Of a stretch of DNA of 64,000 nucleotides, positions 12,379 through 24,208 are shown in pieces. Position numbers and translations under genes: made by a program. This DNA is from Lathyrus oleraceus (lineage: Eukaryota > Streptophyta > Magnoliopsida > Fabales > Fabaceae): positions 17,034,665 to 17,098,664 of the forward strand of contig NC_066583.1 in assembly GCF_024323335.1 (NCBI RefSeq), in the 5' to 3' direction. The notes beneath the pieces were generated by a model. It saw nothing but the letters and a program-made list of their open reading frames with translations, had not been told where the DNA came from and made no database searches. How positions within the stretch are numbered: the first letter of the stretch is position 1; each line of letters starts with the position of its first letter.

Positions 12379-15300
12379 ATGCCTCCCAAACTAAAAGACC
12401 CAGGTAGTTTCTCCATACCCTGCGTCATTGGAAAATTCGTCATAGACAAAGCTCTATGCGACCTAGGAGCCATCATTAGTGTAATTCCCTTAACCATCTG
12501 TAAAAGGCTCAACATGGGAGAACTAAGACCAACCAAGATGTCTGTTCAACTAGCTGAACGCTCAATCAAATATCCTGTTGGTATACTAGAGAATGTCCCA
12601 GTACGTGTAGGACAATTCTACATTCCTACAGACTTCATAATCATGGACATCAAAGAAGATGCTAGTACACCTATTATATTAGGAAGGCCATTCCTAGCCA
12701 CCGCCGGAGCCATAATAGACGTGAAAAAAGGTAAGCTAACGTTCTAAGTTGGAGAAGAAAAGGTTGAATTCATCTTGACACAATTCTTACAAGCGCCAGC
12801 TATAGACGATACCTGTTATCTACTTGATGTCATAGACGAATGCGTAAGAGAGATGGAGATGCAAGAAACCACATAATCTGATATAATGAAAATCCAAGTC
12901 CCTCCAATCTTTGAAGATGATAATTGACGTGAACCATAACAAAATGACAGTCTAAGTGAATGCTTAGCACTTACACCGAACCACATGCCATGCCCGAAGA
13001 AACCAGACTTGGAATTAAAAACACTACCAAAGAACCTAAGATACGAATTCCTAGACATTAAACTCAAAAGACCAGTAATAGTCAACGCTGACTTGGGACA
13101 AATGGAAACTGAAAAGTTACTAGATGTCTTAAGAAAATATCCAACTGTGTTAGGCTACAACATTGCCGACCTAAAAGGAATAAGTCCTTCTATCTGTATG
13201 CATCGCATTATGCTAGAGGAAGATTGTAAAACCTCTAGAGAACACCAGAGAAGGATCAACCCAATCTTAAGTACTGTAGTCAAGGATGAAATAAAGAAGT
13301 TATTAGATGCTGGAATCATATACCCGATCTCTGATAGTCAATGGGTTAGCCCCGTTTATGTAGTACCCAAGAAAGGGGGTGTTACAGTTGTTAAGAATGA
13401 GAAGGGTGAATCTATAGCACAAAGAGGTTTGACCAGAAGTAAAATGTGCATCGATTATAGAAAACTAAACAAAGCCACTCAGAAGGATCATTTTCCTCTA
13501 CCTTTCATTGACCAAATGCTTGAACGATTGGCTAAGCATTCCCACTTCTGCTATCTAGACGGTTATTCAGGATTTTTTCAAATTCCAATCCATCCTGACG
13601 ACCAAGAGAAGACAACCTTCACATGCCCTAATGGTACATTCGCTTACCGACGAATGCCATTTGGACTATGCAACACTCCCGCAACATTCCAAAGATGCAT
13701 GATGTCAATCTTCGCTGACTTTATAGATGACATTATGGAATTCTTTATGGACAAATTTTTTGTGTGTGGGAAGAGCTTTGAAGGATGTCTATCAAACCTT
13801 GAAATGGTACTTGAAAGATGCGTAAAAGTGAATCTCGTCTTGAACTGGGAGAAATGCCATTTCATGGTCCAACAAGGAATCATGTTAGGACACATAGTAT
13901 CTGATAAAGGAATTGAAGTAGACAAAGCTAAGATCGAAATCATAGAGAATCTTTAACCTCCGAAAACCGTACGAGAAATACGAAGCTTTTTAGGACACGC
14001 CGGTTTCTACCGACGCTTTATCAAGGATTTCTCGAAAATTACCAATCCACTTACTGGTTTATTAATGAAAGTCGTTGATTTTATCTTTGATGAGAAATGT
14101 TTAACAGCATTTGAGCAATTAAAAACATCTTTAATCACCGCACCTATCATGCAACCACCTGATTGGAGATTACCTTTCGAAATCATGTGTGATGCGAGTG
14201 ATTATGCCGTAGGCGCAGTACTAGGACAAAGAAAGGATAAAAAACTTCATGCTATCTACTACGCAAGTAGAACATTAGATCCAACCCAAATGAACTACGC
14301 CACCACTGAAAAGGAGCTTCTGGCTGTTGTGTTCGCCTTAGACAAATTTCGTCCCTACTTAGTAGGAGCGAAAATCATTATCTATACTGACCACGCCACT
14401 ATTAGATATCTTCTAAGTAAGAAGGATGTCAAACCAAGACTCTTAAGATGGATACTACTCTTACAAGAATTTGACTTAGAGATAGAAGATAAAAAGGGTA
14501 CTGAAAACGTAGTAGCAGACCACTTATCACGAATCGAAGGGAATAAACCTGAACAAATTCCAATCAATGATGATTTCCCTTATGAACGACTTATAACCCA
14601 AATGGAAAGCGACATGTCTGAACTAACAATAAATGATACCGAAATAGAAGAATCCGTGGAAGAAATTCATGTGAATGCAACTCTGCCATGGTATGCTGAT
14701 TTTGTCAACTACCTAGATGCTGGAGTACTTCCACCGAACCTATCTTACCAACAAAAGAAGAAATTGTTTCATGATCTAAAACAATACTACTGGGATGGAC
14801 CTCTGCTTTTCACAAGAGGTATCGACGGTATTTTCCGTCGATGTGTTCCTGAGGATGAAATAGATGACATAATCTCTCATTGCCATTCCACCCCCTATGG
14901 TGGGCACGCAAGCACATCAAAAACTTGTGCTAAGATCTTACAAACAAGCCTCTTTTGGCCTACTCTATGGAAAGATGTCCATAATGCGATTAAAATTTGC
15001 GACCGGTGCCAACGCACTGGTACCGTTTCAAGACGCGATGAAATGCCACAAACATGCATCTTAGAAGTGGAAGTCTTTTATGTGTGGAGGATTGACTTCA
15101 TGGGACCATTCCCATCTTCTTTTGGTAATAAGTACATACTCGTAGCTGTCGATTATGTTTCAAAATGGATCGAGGCCGTAGCTTCTCCGAAAAATGACAC
15201 ATGAGTAGTGATTAAGTTGTTCAAGAACATAATCTTTCCTAGATTCGGTGTGCCAAAACTAGTCATTAGTGACGGTGGCTCCCATTTCATATCAAATATC

Positions 15301-15987
15301 TCTGGAAAACTTCTTCTGAAGTATGGGGTCCGACACCGTGTAGCAACACCTTATCACCCACAAACCAGTGGGCAAGTTGAGGTTTCGAATAGAGAAATCA
15401 AAAAAATTCTAGAAAAGACTGTCGGAATATCTAGAAAAGACGGGTCACCTAAACTAAATGAAGCTCTGTGGGCCTATAGGACAGCTTACAAAACCCCAAT
15501 AGGGACCACACCCTTTAAATTAGTCTACGGTAAATCATGTCATCTCCCTGTGGAATTAGAACACAAAGCTTACTCGGCAATTAAGACCCTAAATATAAAT
15601 TATACTTCCGCAGGCGAGAAGCAAATTTTGGACATTCACGAATTAGAAGAACTTCGACTAGACGCCTATGAGAATGCCAGGATATACAAAGAATGAACCA
15701 AAAAATGGTACGATAAACGTATATCTAAGAATGAGTTTAATTTCGGCGACATAGTACTACTATTTAATTCGAGACTTAAGCTTTTTCTGGGAAAACCTAA
15801 ATCTAGGTGGTCAGGCCCTTTCGAAATCACAAAAGTCTTTAAAAGCGGTGCGATAGAAATCAAAGGTCGAAATAGTGAACCATTTATGGTAAACGGGCAG
15901 CGATTAAAACATTATCATAATATTGACAACAAAGTCTATTCAAATAGTCTAAGACTTATAGAGCTGCCCGCTCAACCCCAAAACTAG
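12379..15987 (+). pseudogene. pol: Athila/Cyclops-type pol (protease, RT, RNase H, integrase)
   Basis: One reading frame runs the whole length, broken only by stop codons (12,745, three in about 12,876-12,940, 13,954, 15,202, 15,694). It begins inside the protease (CDLGAIISVIP, the Athila form of the active site). The RT follows from about 12,985 (FPLPFIDQMLERLA, YLDGYSGFFQIPI, RRMPFGLCNTPATFQ), then RNase H from 14,065 ([23 protein letters not shown]) and integrase (zinc-finger H and C residues, [26 protein letters not shown]). The RT catalytic motif reads FMDK where two Asp are expected. At least two stops (15,202 and 15,694) fit CGA to TGA change. LTR-A cuts the 5' end, so gag is absent. 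The lineage call is from motif style and is fairly sure. Confidence 0.85.
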
Positions 15988-16230
15988 TACATCGCAACGT
16001 TACTGTCGAACTTACGACATTAAACAAAGTGCTTAGTGGGAGACAACCCGCCTTTTCTTTAATTTGTTATCTTTGTTTTTAAGCATTTCTCTTCTTTGAC
16101 TTTCATCTGTATTTTTGCTCCCTTTCCTTGATTCTATGCAATAATACTTGTTGCTTCTAGTTACTAACTTAAAAACACTGGATACTGGTTAACAGGTGAA
16201 TTTATAACTAGTTAGTCACTAACTTTCATC

Positions 16231-17460
16231 ATGAAACCAGTAGATACAGTTTTCAGAGGTAGAGTTCAGAGAAGGCACTATGATTATTTAGCTCAGAAGG
16301 ATATGGATTTATCCATATATTATGATGGACCTACCATGGATAGGTTAGGTATCCGAGATAGCATCTTGTTTATCTTTAACCAGCTAGGATGGGAGAATGT
16401 TGTTATTAAGAGAAGGTTTGTCACATACCGTGAACTCACCCTAGAATTTCTTAGCTCCATAGTTTACAACCCCGAGCATGGTTACGGACTCAACAAAGGG
16501 TTGATTTCCTTTAGGCTGTTTAGTATGGACTTCACTTATAACCGTAGAGACCTTGCCGACCTCCTAGGATTTCCTAGTGGCCCATTTGTTTTCACTACCT
16601 GCCAGGAGGAGTTAATCGATGACATCGAACTAGATTACTTTTGGGGTAGTTTAACTGGAGACTACCACCCTAACCCAAACGAGATGCACTCCCAAATGAT
16701 ACACCACCCTTCTATCCGCTACTTCCATAAAATACTAGCCCACACCCTGTTTGGAAAAGAAGCGAACAACACCATAGTGTCACAAGATGAACTTTTCATC
16801 TTACTCTGTGTCGACCAAGGTTGACCTGTCAATGTTGTGACATTTATGATGGAAAGATTCATTCACCTTGCAAAGAACAATCGCACCCCAATCATAATAG
16901 GCGGCCTAGTAACCATGATAGTTGATGCCATTGGACTTAGACGCCCACTTTACGAGCATATACCGTTTAGACACATCCGACCCATGGATATTGAATTTTG
17001 ATTTGACCGTAGAATCATAGGAAACCTTGGGCCGAATACTTTTGATTACCTAATTAATAACGAAGTTGTCCAGCTGTTTACCTTACCAAACCATGAGAGA
17101 ACAAGTGTTCATAACCGAAATAACTGGCTTTATGATTTAGATGAACACCACAGTGCTCCACCATCACCTCCTGAGACACCGCGTATATATGAGTATTTAG
17201 ATGACCCTATCCTTGTTGATGAATCTGACCCTGAAACCCCTCCAAACTACTATCACATAGATGAACCAGAACTTCCATCCTATGCAGAAAATCTTGCCAT
17301 AATCCTTACCCGTCTGGATGGTTTCCACACTAACATTACCAATGTCAAAGAAGAAATAAAGAGCATGCGCCTTGATGCCTTAGGCCTAATGGATGTCGTC
17401 GTCGAACAGTTTGATCACTTGAACCAGGTTGTAGCTTCTTTGGGACAGAACCGTGGTTGA
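16231..17460 (+). pseudogene. Athila/Cyclops extra ORF after pol (env-like position)
   Basis: A 410-codon frame starting at Met 16,231 is interrupted by TGA at 16,822 and 16,999 and ends at 17,458-17,460. It follows pol after a 243-bp non-coding gap and precedes the polypurine tract. This is where Athila-lineage elements carry an extra, often called envelope-like, ORF. Visible stretches include RRFVTYRELTLEFLSSI and FTYNRRDLADLLGFPSGPF; the C-terminal third is acidic and Pro-rich, ending in a short Leu/Val-rich helix-like segment. I see no clear signal peptide or transmembrane span, so an envelope function is not supported by the sequence itself. Confidence 0.7.
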
Positions 17461-17513
17461 TTACATCGACCGCTGACCTCTCCTACTCACATTAAAGCAA
17501 TAAGGACACTGCT

Positions 17514-17531
17514 ATATTTTAGTGTGGGGAG
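17514..17531 (+). other. Polypurine tract of the Athila/Cyclops element
   Basis: TTTTAGTGTGGGGAGGGA is a purine-rich run of the type that primes plus-strand DNA synthesis in Athila elements. It sits 54 bp after the extra ORF. The 3' LTR expected next is not recognisable; sequence of Ogre 3' UTR type begins by about 17,577. Confidence 0.6.
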
Positions 17532-17576
17532 GGAGCACTTTTATTGCTATTATTTAGCACTTTCGGGCATGTTTAT

Positions 17577-19890
17577 ATTCCCTTCATCAACTTTCAGTTG
17601 TCTCCTCAGCAGGAAGTGGTATAGAGCAGTTGGTGGAGGGTCTGTTTCTCTTTCCATCCCCAGCATGTCACGTGTTGGCGAAGGATTCGTTTCCAATTCC
17701 CTCAGCCAATGCAGTTTCCTTCGAGGGTTGTCTACAGTTTATCCCCTGCAGGGTTGCTTGACCCGAGTTTGATAATTTGTATCCCCTCCTTGTTTGAAGA
17801 TTTCTTCTAAGTATTGAGAGATGATGAGGAAGATGTGTTGTTCCCTCCCCCAGCGGAGCAAATTGTTCTTTCTCCCATTTGTTTTGATTGATGGGTATCT
17901 GTTTGGCGTTTGTTCCCCACGGAATTCCACATCATTCCTTGATAAGTTCCCCAGTAGACTTTCTTCTACGATGGATCTTATTGATATTCAGCCACCTGTT
18001 CCCGAGAATTGATGAGAAGTCCCTGGCAGTTGGAAGTTGTGACTTTGCCTATCCCCAGCAGTGATCAATGTCTCCCGGTATTTGATCATCCCCACCAGAG
18101 CTGAATTCTCCTGTAGGCCTCGCCTTTCTTCTTGAGATGTTGCGCCGGATATCCGTTCGTGACTCTTAAACCTGTTTGTGTTAGATATGTCTGGCTGTTA
18201 GCATTAATCATACCCAAATCACACATATACATGCATAATCATAGCATTCAGATATTCATGATTGCATTCTTTGCCATATATCTTTGCTTGTCAGTTCCTG
18301 CTTTTGGTGAAATGTTCTTCCCCAAGCAGATGCTCGTGTCTGATCTCTCCATATAGAGTCAGCCCCATAGGCAGAAAGTGTCTAATCTTTCCTTCTGTAT
18401 TCCCCACTGAGTTATGTCCTCGTGGATGATTATTGTTTCAGTTTCCACCCCAATCATGTATTGGGATGGAATTACCCCCCCCCCTGAGTTATGTCCTCAT
18501 CGGGTTGAGTTTTGTTTGATTGTGTCTTTCTAGTGTGTTCCTGGATTGACTTTCATTTCTTGTTACGGTTCCCTGTGGTTCAGTTGTCTTATTGCTCAGT
18601 AACCAGTAATTGTTTCATCTTCTTCCCCAGCGGATTTCTTTGGTTTTCTACCCAGTAACTGATAGATGTAATCCCCTCCTTGTTGGTTATCTTTACCCAG
18701 TAACTGGTAGTGATATTCCTTCGTTTTGAGTATACCACCCAGTAGTCGGTGATATCTCTCTTGGATAATTGCTTTTGTCAGGCAATTCATCCCTAGCGAG
18801 TCATCTTTCATTTACCCTTGTTTGGTGATGATTGATTCTCTTTCTGATTGGTCATCATTTTATACCCAGTAACCGGTATCCCGATGTCCTTTCTTTTCGG
18901 TCGATTTATCCTTTATACCCAGTAACCGGTTGTGGATAATCGTTCATGCGAGCATGTTATCAACGTTATGAGGGTAATAGATAATATATCTCATGCGCTC
19001 TTCAGTCGAAGTCTTTTTCTTCCCTAGTTGAGTAAGATTTGTATTTCCTTGTGGGATTGAATGTCCATCCTGTAAATCGAGTTTGCTTTTTCAGCCCTCC
19101 TTTCGGATGATGAGTGTCTTGGATATGTTCCCAATTCACGTTTGGTTGGTCACCTATTATATGCCCAGTAACCGGTATCCCTGGTGTTCCTTCCTTATGC
19201 TCCCTATTATGACTTTTGTCCCCTGTGGAGTCGGATTTTCCTGAGTTGAGATGTGCCTTTTGGGTCATCCTCAGATGTTTTGGATGATTGATATCTCTCA
19301 CCCTTATACCAGTCTTAGATATTCTTTCTCCCTGAGCATGTTGTTCTCTCACCCAGTAACCGGTGCTTTGACAATATGTCTCCCTTTGAGTTTATTACCC
19401 AGTAACCGGTAATATCTCGTTGTTTCTTCCTCAGCTGGGTCCTGTGTGGACACCCCCTTCTGGGTCTGGATTTTTATCCGATGTATCCTTTGTGGATAAT
19501 TTTGCTGTATTGGCATATTCCCCAATACATGCATCTTTGCGTCAGCTCGAATCTTTCCATCAATTTATTTTCATGGAATCCCTTCGTGTCTCCCAGGAAA
19601 TTTTCAAGTCGTGGCCTGCTCACGCATTTTTACCTTATTTTCCCCCAGAGTCTCTGTCTCCCTAGTGAGTGCGTTACTCCTATGGATTTTTCAATTTATC
19701 CCGATTTCTTTTTCTTTGTGGTAATTATTCACCATGAAGATTTTTATTTTTGCATGCGTACATGTGCATCATGAGGTCTCTTAGGGACCAAAATTCGTCT
19801 CTCTGTTATTATTTAAGCCCATTCTACCTCGTCGAGACGAAGATTTTAACCTTCATATCTCCGGCTAGAATGACCTTAAATAGAGGCATC
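17577..19890 (+). mobile_element. Ogre X 3' UTR (5' part of element lost)
   Basis: Non-coding, rich in the degenerate motif CCCAGTAACCGGTA, seen at about 18,595, 18,650, 18,693, 18,737, 18,863, 18,917, 19,162, 19,351 and 19,397. The same motif fills the 3' UTR of Ogre C on the other strand (39,060-40,650). It ends in a polypurine tract TTAAATAGAGGCATC directly before LTR-X. ORFs here are chance open frames. The left edge against the Athila element is approximate. Confidence 0.7.
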
Positions 19891-21127
19891 TGTAAGACCC
19901 TAATTTTGATCCTAAGATCCCTCATGACATTATATCATTGCACAAATGCATTGCCTTAAGGATCATAGCATGTTTGGATCCTTAACCCTAGGGTTGGGAC
20001 TTGTGTGAGTGTTTTGAGACCACCAAGAATGCTTGTATGATATATTATTTCTTTTCTTATTTTGTTTACTAACCAAAAGCACAAAAATGTGTCACTAACT
20101 CTTTTTGTTTTGAAGCTCAAGTGATCATGTGCTCCCATGCTCCTAGGAGGCTCCTAAGCTCAATGAAATGGCTAGATGAAGATGAGAAAAAGCATGACAA
20201 TGGTCCACAAAGTTCCTAATCATCATATATGTCTCCCAAGTATCTCAATTTTCCAATTTTATCAAGATAACCCAAAGGGCTCGAGGATTGATTCCCAAGG
20301 AAAACCCTAATTTCATTGTGCTTTGACTGTGCCTTGCTCAGGAAGCTACCTCAACCTATGATCAAATTCAATAAAGGTAAGTTATTTCATTCTTTGTTTT
20401 ATGCATATGTGAGCCTATGTGAGTCCCCTCAATCATTTATTCATCAAGATTGGAAGTTTGGCCTTGAAAAGTTGACTAATCAAGTCATCTGACTAAGTCG
20501 AGGTCCACTAAGATACAACTTGTGATGTGTTTGTCAAATGAAGATGACCCCAAGAGCAAAAATGTTATTAAGAACCACATGAACAATTTTCATGTTCATC
20601 AAAAATCCATTTGAAACTCGGAAGGTCATCATTAATTTCAAAACATTATAGGTCATTTTGACTGAAACCCTAATTTTGGGTCAATTTCCCAAGGACCTAA
20701 CTTCCTTAATTTTTATGATTTTGAGGTGAGACCAAATGCATTGGAAATATTAATATGTCTACTTAAAATGTTATGTTGGACAAAATTTCATAATCCTAAA
20801 AGAAACACATGTGATAATACAAAACATTATAGGTCACCTTGTACCTAAGTCATTGAACTTGAAAAAGTTCCTAACTTCAAATGTCCATAACTTTCTCATG
20901 AAAAATCCAAATGATTCAGAATTTGAGTCTAAATTTATCATCTTGAAAATATCTACAACTTTTAAGTCGGAGGTGTTTTCATTTGAAGCTTACATCATGC
21001 AAACAGAGGGGCTTGAAGAGGCTTGCTTTTGGTGAAATTTTTTCATTAAAAGTGCGGTGGCGACTTGAATTGTATGTTTATTTTTGGTTTAGTCAATAAA
21101 TCTAAAGGTAATGAAAACCCCACTACA
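19891..21127 (+). mobile_element. Ogre LTR-X (3' LTR with large internal deletion)
   Basis: It begins TGTAAGACCC right after the polypurine tract and ends CCCCACTACA, matching the end of LTR-B and LTR-C (their last 80 bp align by eye). Both termini are therefore present, yet the length is 1,237 bp against roughly 5 kb for intact relatives. The deletion joins U3 to the last 80 bp near 21,045. The next bases are the 3' end of another Ogre integrase frame, so X had inserted into Y. Confidence 0.75.
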
Positions 21128-22305
21128 CAGTCGAGAAATACTTCGCCTAAAAAGAAAAAAAGAATAGCTCGCTAAGTTGAAAACCCGAAAGGGCGACTTA
21201 GGCAAAAAAGAGCGTCTCAGTGGATTGAAAAAACGAAAGGGCGATCCAGACAAAAATTAAAGACATAAAAACAGAAAATTTTCCCGATAAGTTGAGTACC
21301 CCACCTTGGGGCAACTTATGCAAAAAATTAGGGATTATGGCAAGTAACTACAGTCTACTGATCTTCAAATTTTGGAGAATTTTGAGCACAAGGGTGACAT
21401 CGATTCATCATCCCAACAACGGTCAAGAGCATAATGGATATCAAAGGATTGGTAGAAGGATTAAGGATCGTTTGTATTCAATGTTTCCCTTTCCCATGTA
21501 AATTACTATTTTCAACTTTGTAAAAATCTATGAAGACTTGTCATTTACAAACTTCCATCCCATTAAATAAGGTTGAGCTTTTATCCAATTGTTTCTACTC
21601 TTATTTACTTCAGCCAATAGTTTAAATATTATTCAGATCATTTTGAAAATTTAAATTTTTAATCAAAATCTTTTTCTTAAAACATATAAAAACAAGAAAT
21701 TTTCAAAACAATTAAAAATAAGTATCAACAGCACTTCAAAGAGCAGCAAGTCCTTAAGTGTTAAGCATCAGAGGCCCAAGCAGTTAACCCTTCGGGTATC
21801 CCTAGTCGTTTGTGTTGATATGATTCCCCTGCGAAGTGTTTGTTCCCTAGCGGAGTTCTGATTCTTTTTCCCAGCTAAGTTGGTTGATTCAGTACCTTGC
21901 GGCATGTTATTTCCCGACAGTGTTTCTGTATTTCCTCAACAGGGTTGATCTTCAGTGGAGTAAGATCTTTTCCCTAGTAGATCGCATTGGTTTCCCTACC
22001 AGTCGCCATCCAACTCACTCCAAGTCAGAGCTCCCTCCTGGTTTCTGAGCAACTATTTGTGTTTATCTTCTGCATGGTTGTCTCCCATTTGATATGGTGT
22101 TGACCTAAAATTCCTTGCAGACTCGATAATTTCGCCTCTCCTCAGCAGATCTCGTACCTCGGCTAGGTTTGAGCCTTTGGTTTGTTGATCTCTCTGTTCT
22201 CCAGCAGTTGTCTCCCTTTTTTTGTGGATTGACCGAGGATTGTACCGATGATTCAATTTCTTTGCGACACCTTTGTATCATTTGTGATCGTTTTGTCAGC
22301 ATAAT

Positions 22306-22414
<109 letters not shown>

Positions 22415-22865
22415 CATAATTGCATATTTGCATATTTGATTAACTTGTTGATTTGAGATTTCTCATTCTCTGTATGGTGGTACTTTATCCCCATACAGAT
22501 TTCGGTGTCTGTCCTCCCTCAATTGTAGAGCGTCAGCCCCTTAGGCAGAAAAACTTTAACCTTTGTCCTCTTCCCCACTGAGTTTGTTTCCTCGTGGATG
22601 ATTATTACTTCAGTTTCCTTTCCAGTTGTTTATTTGGATGGAATCATTCCCCTTGAGTTATATCCTCATTGGGTTGAGTCTTAATTGACTGTTTCTTTCT
22701 AGATTTTACCTAGATAGATGCTTCGAGTCTCCTAAGAGTTTATTGCCCAGTAATTGGTAATATGCTACTTAATTTGCAGTTTGTTACTTCTTGCCCAATA
22801 CCCGGCAAAAGTACCCCTGTTTTTCTCCTTAGTAGAGTCCCCAGTGGATCTATTCCTCAAAAAGT

Positions 22866-23652
22866 ATATCCTTGATATGTTCACCCTCACTGGTGACAGA
22901 TATCTTTCTCTCCCCTGCCTGAGTTTATCCATGATACGTTTATCCTAATCGATGACGGATACTCTCACCTTTTGGCATTTTACCCAATAAAAAGGTAGTT
23001 GTAATCCCTATTCTTGTTTCCCAAAGAGTTAATCCTTGATATGTTCATCCTAACCGATGACGGGTTTCCTTCTCTTTGCGGTCTTCTACCCAGTAACCGG
23101 TAGTTGTAAATCCTACTTTTGTTCCCTCCACGGAGTTTATCCTTGATATGTTCACTTTAACCAGTGACAAATTCTCTCTCTTGGTATTCTATCCAGTAAC
23201 TGATAGATGTAATTCCTATTTTCTCCCCTCTTAGAGTCTATCCTTGATATGTTCATCCTAACCGGTGACAAATTTTCTCTTTGATGGTCTTCTATCCAGC
23301 ATTCGATAAATGTAATTCCTACTTTTTTTTCAGTTGGTTTATCCTTGATATGTTCATCTTAACCGATGACGGGTATCCTCCTTGACATTCATAGGAAAGT
23401 TTATCCTGGATACGTTCATCCTAACCGATGACGAATTTTCATACCTGTTGAGTTTATCCTTGATATGTTCATCCTAACCGATGACGGATACTCTCACCTT
23501 TGGTCTTCAACCCAGTAACTGGTAGTTGTAAATCCTATTTTCTGCAGTTTTCCCCAGCAGGGTTTTTCTTACCCATTAACCGGTAATGATTGCTCCCTTC
23601 TATTGGTTCTCAGCGAGTCATCCTTGATATGTTCATCCTAACTGATGACGAA
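22866..23652 (+). repeat. Degenerate minisatellite in Ogre Y 3' UTR
   Basis: Nine copies of a unit with core TATCCTTGATATGTTCATCC followed by TAACCGATGACGGAT start near 22,866, 22,925, 23,029, 23,136, 23,233, 23,338, 23,400, 23,450 and 23,614. Spacing varies from about 50 to 165 bp, and several spacers contain the CCCAGTAACCGGTAG motif, so a larger unit was amplified and has since drifted. Ogre 3' UTRs are known to be hypervariable and a source of satellite repeats in pea. Confidence 0.75.
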
Positions 23653-24208
23653 TGTTCTCTCTGTTAGGTCTTTATTATCTCCTCACCCAGTAACAGGTAG
23701 TAGATAATAGATTTCTGCTCCTCCTGTGTTGAAGTTTATTTCTTCCCCAGTCGAGTTGAGTGCGCATTTCCTTAGTGAAATCGCTTTTCCTGCATGGTTC
23801 AAGTACTTCAGTTTTATCCTAACTTACTCGTATCCCCTGCAGATGTTGTTGTTTCCCTGGTTGAGTCTTTCCATGTTTATATGGAACTCCTCGAGTCCCC
23901 CAGTAGTTTTAAGTCGTAGTCTGGCCTACGCATAATTCCTTTTCCCCCAGAGTCTTTGTCTCCCCAGTGAGTTTTCCTTAAGGAATACATTATACTCCTG
24001 CGAATTTTTGGTCTCTCTGATTTTTTTCCTTTTGTGGAAATATTTCCCCACAGGGCATTAACTTCTACATTCATATCATATGCATCATGAGGTCTCTTAG
24101 GGACCAAAATTTGTTTCTATGTGTAGTTATTTAAGCCCATTCTACTGAGTCGACAGGAAGATATTAACCTTCGCCTCCTCAGTTAGAAAGTCCTTAAATA
24201 GGGGCAGC

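Noticed and set aside
16231..17460. True viral-type envelope gene
   Set aside because: Position fits the env-like ORF of Athila elements, but no signal peptide, cleavage site or membrane span can be seen, so only the positional name is used.
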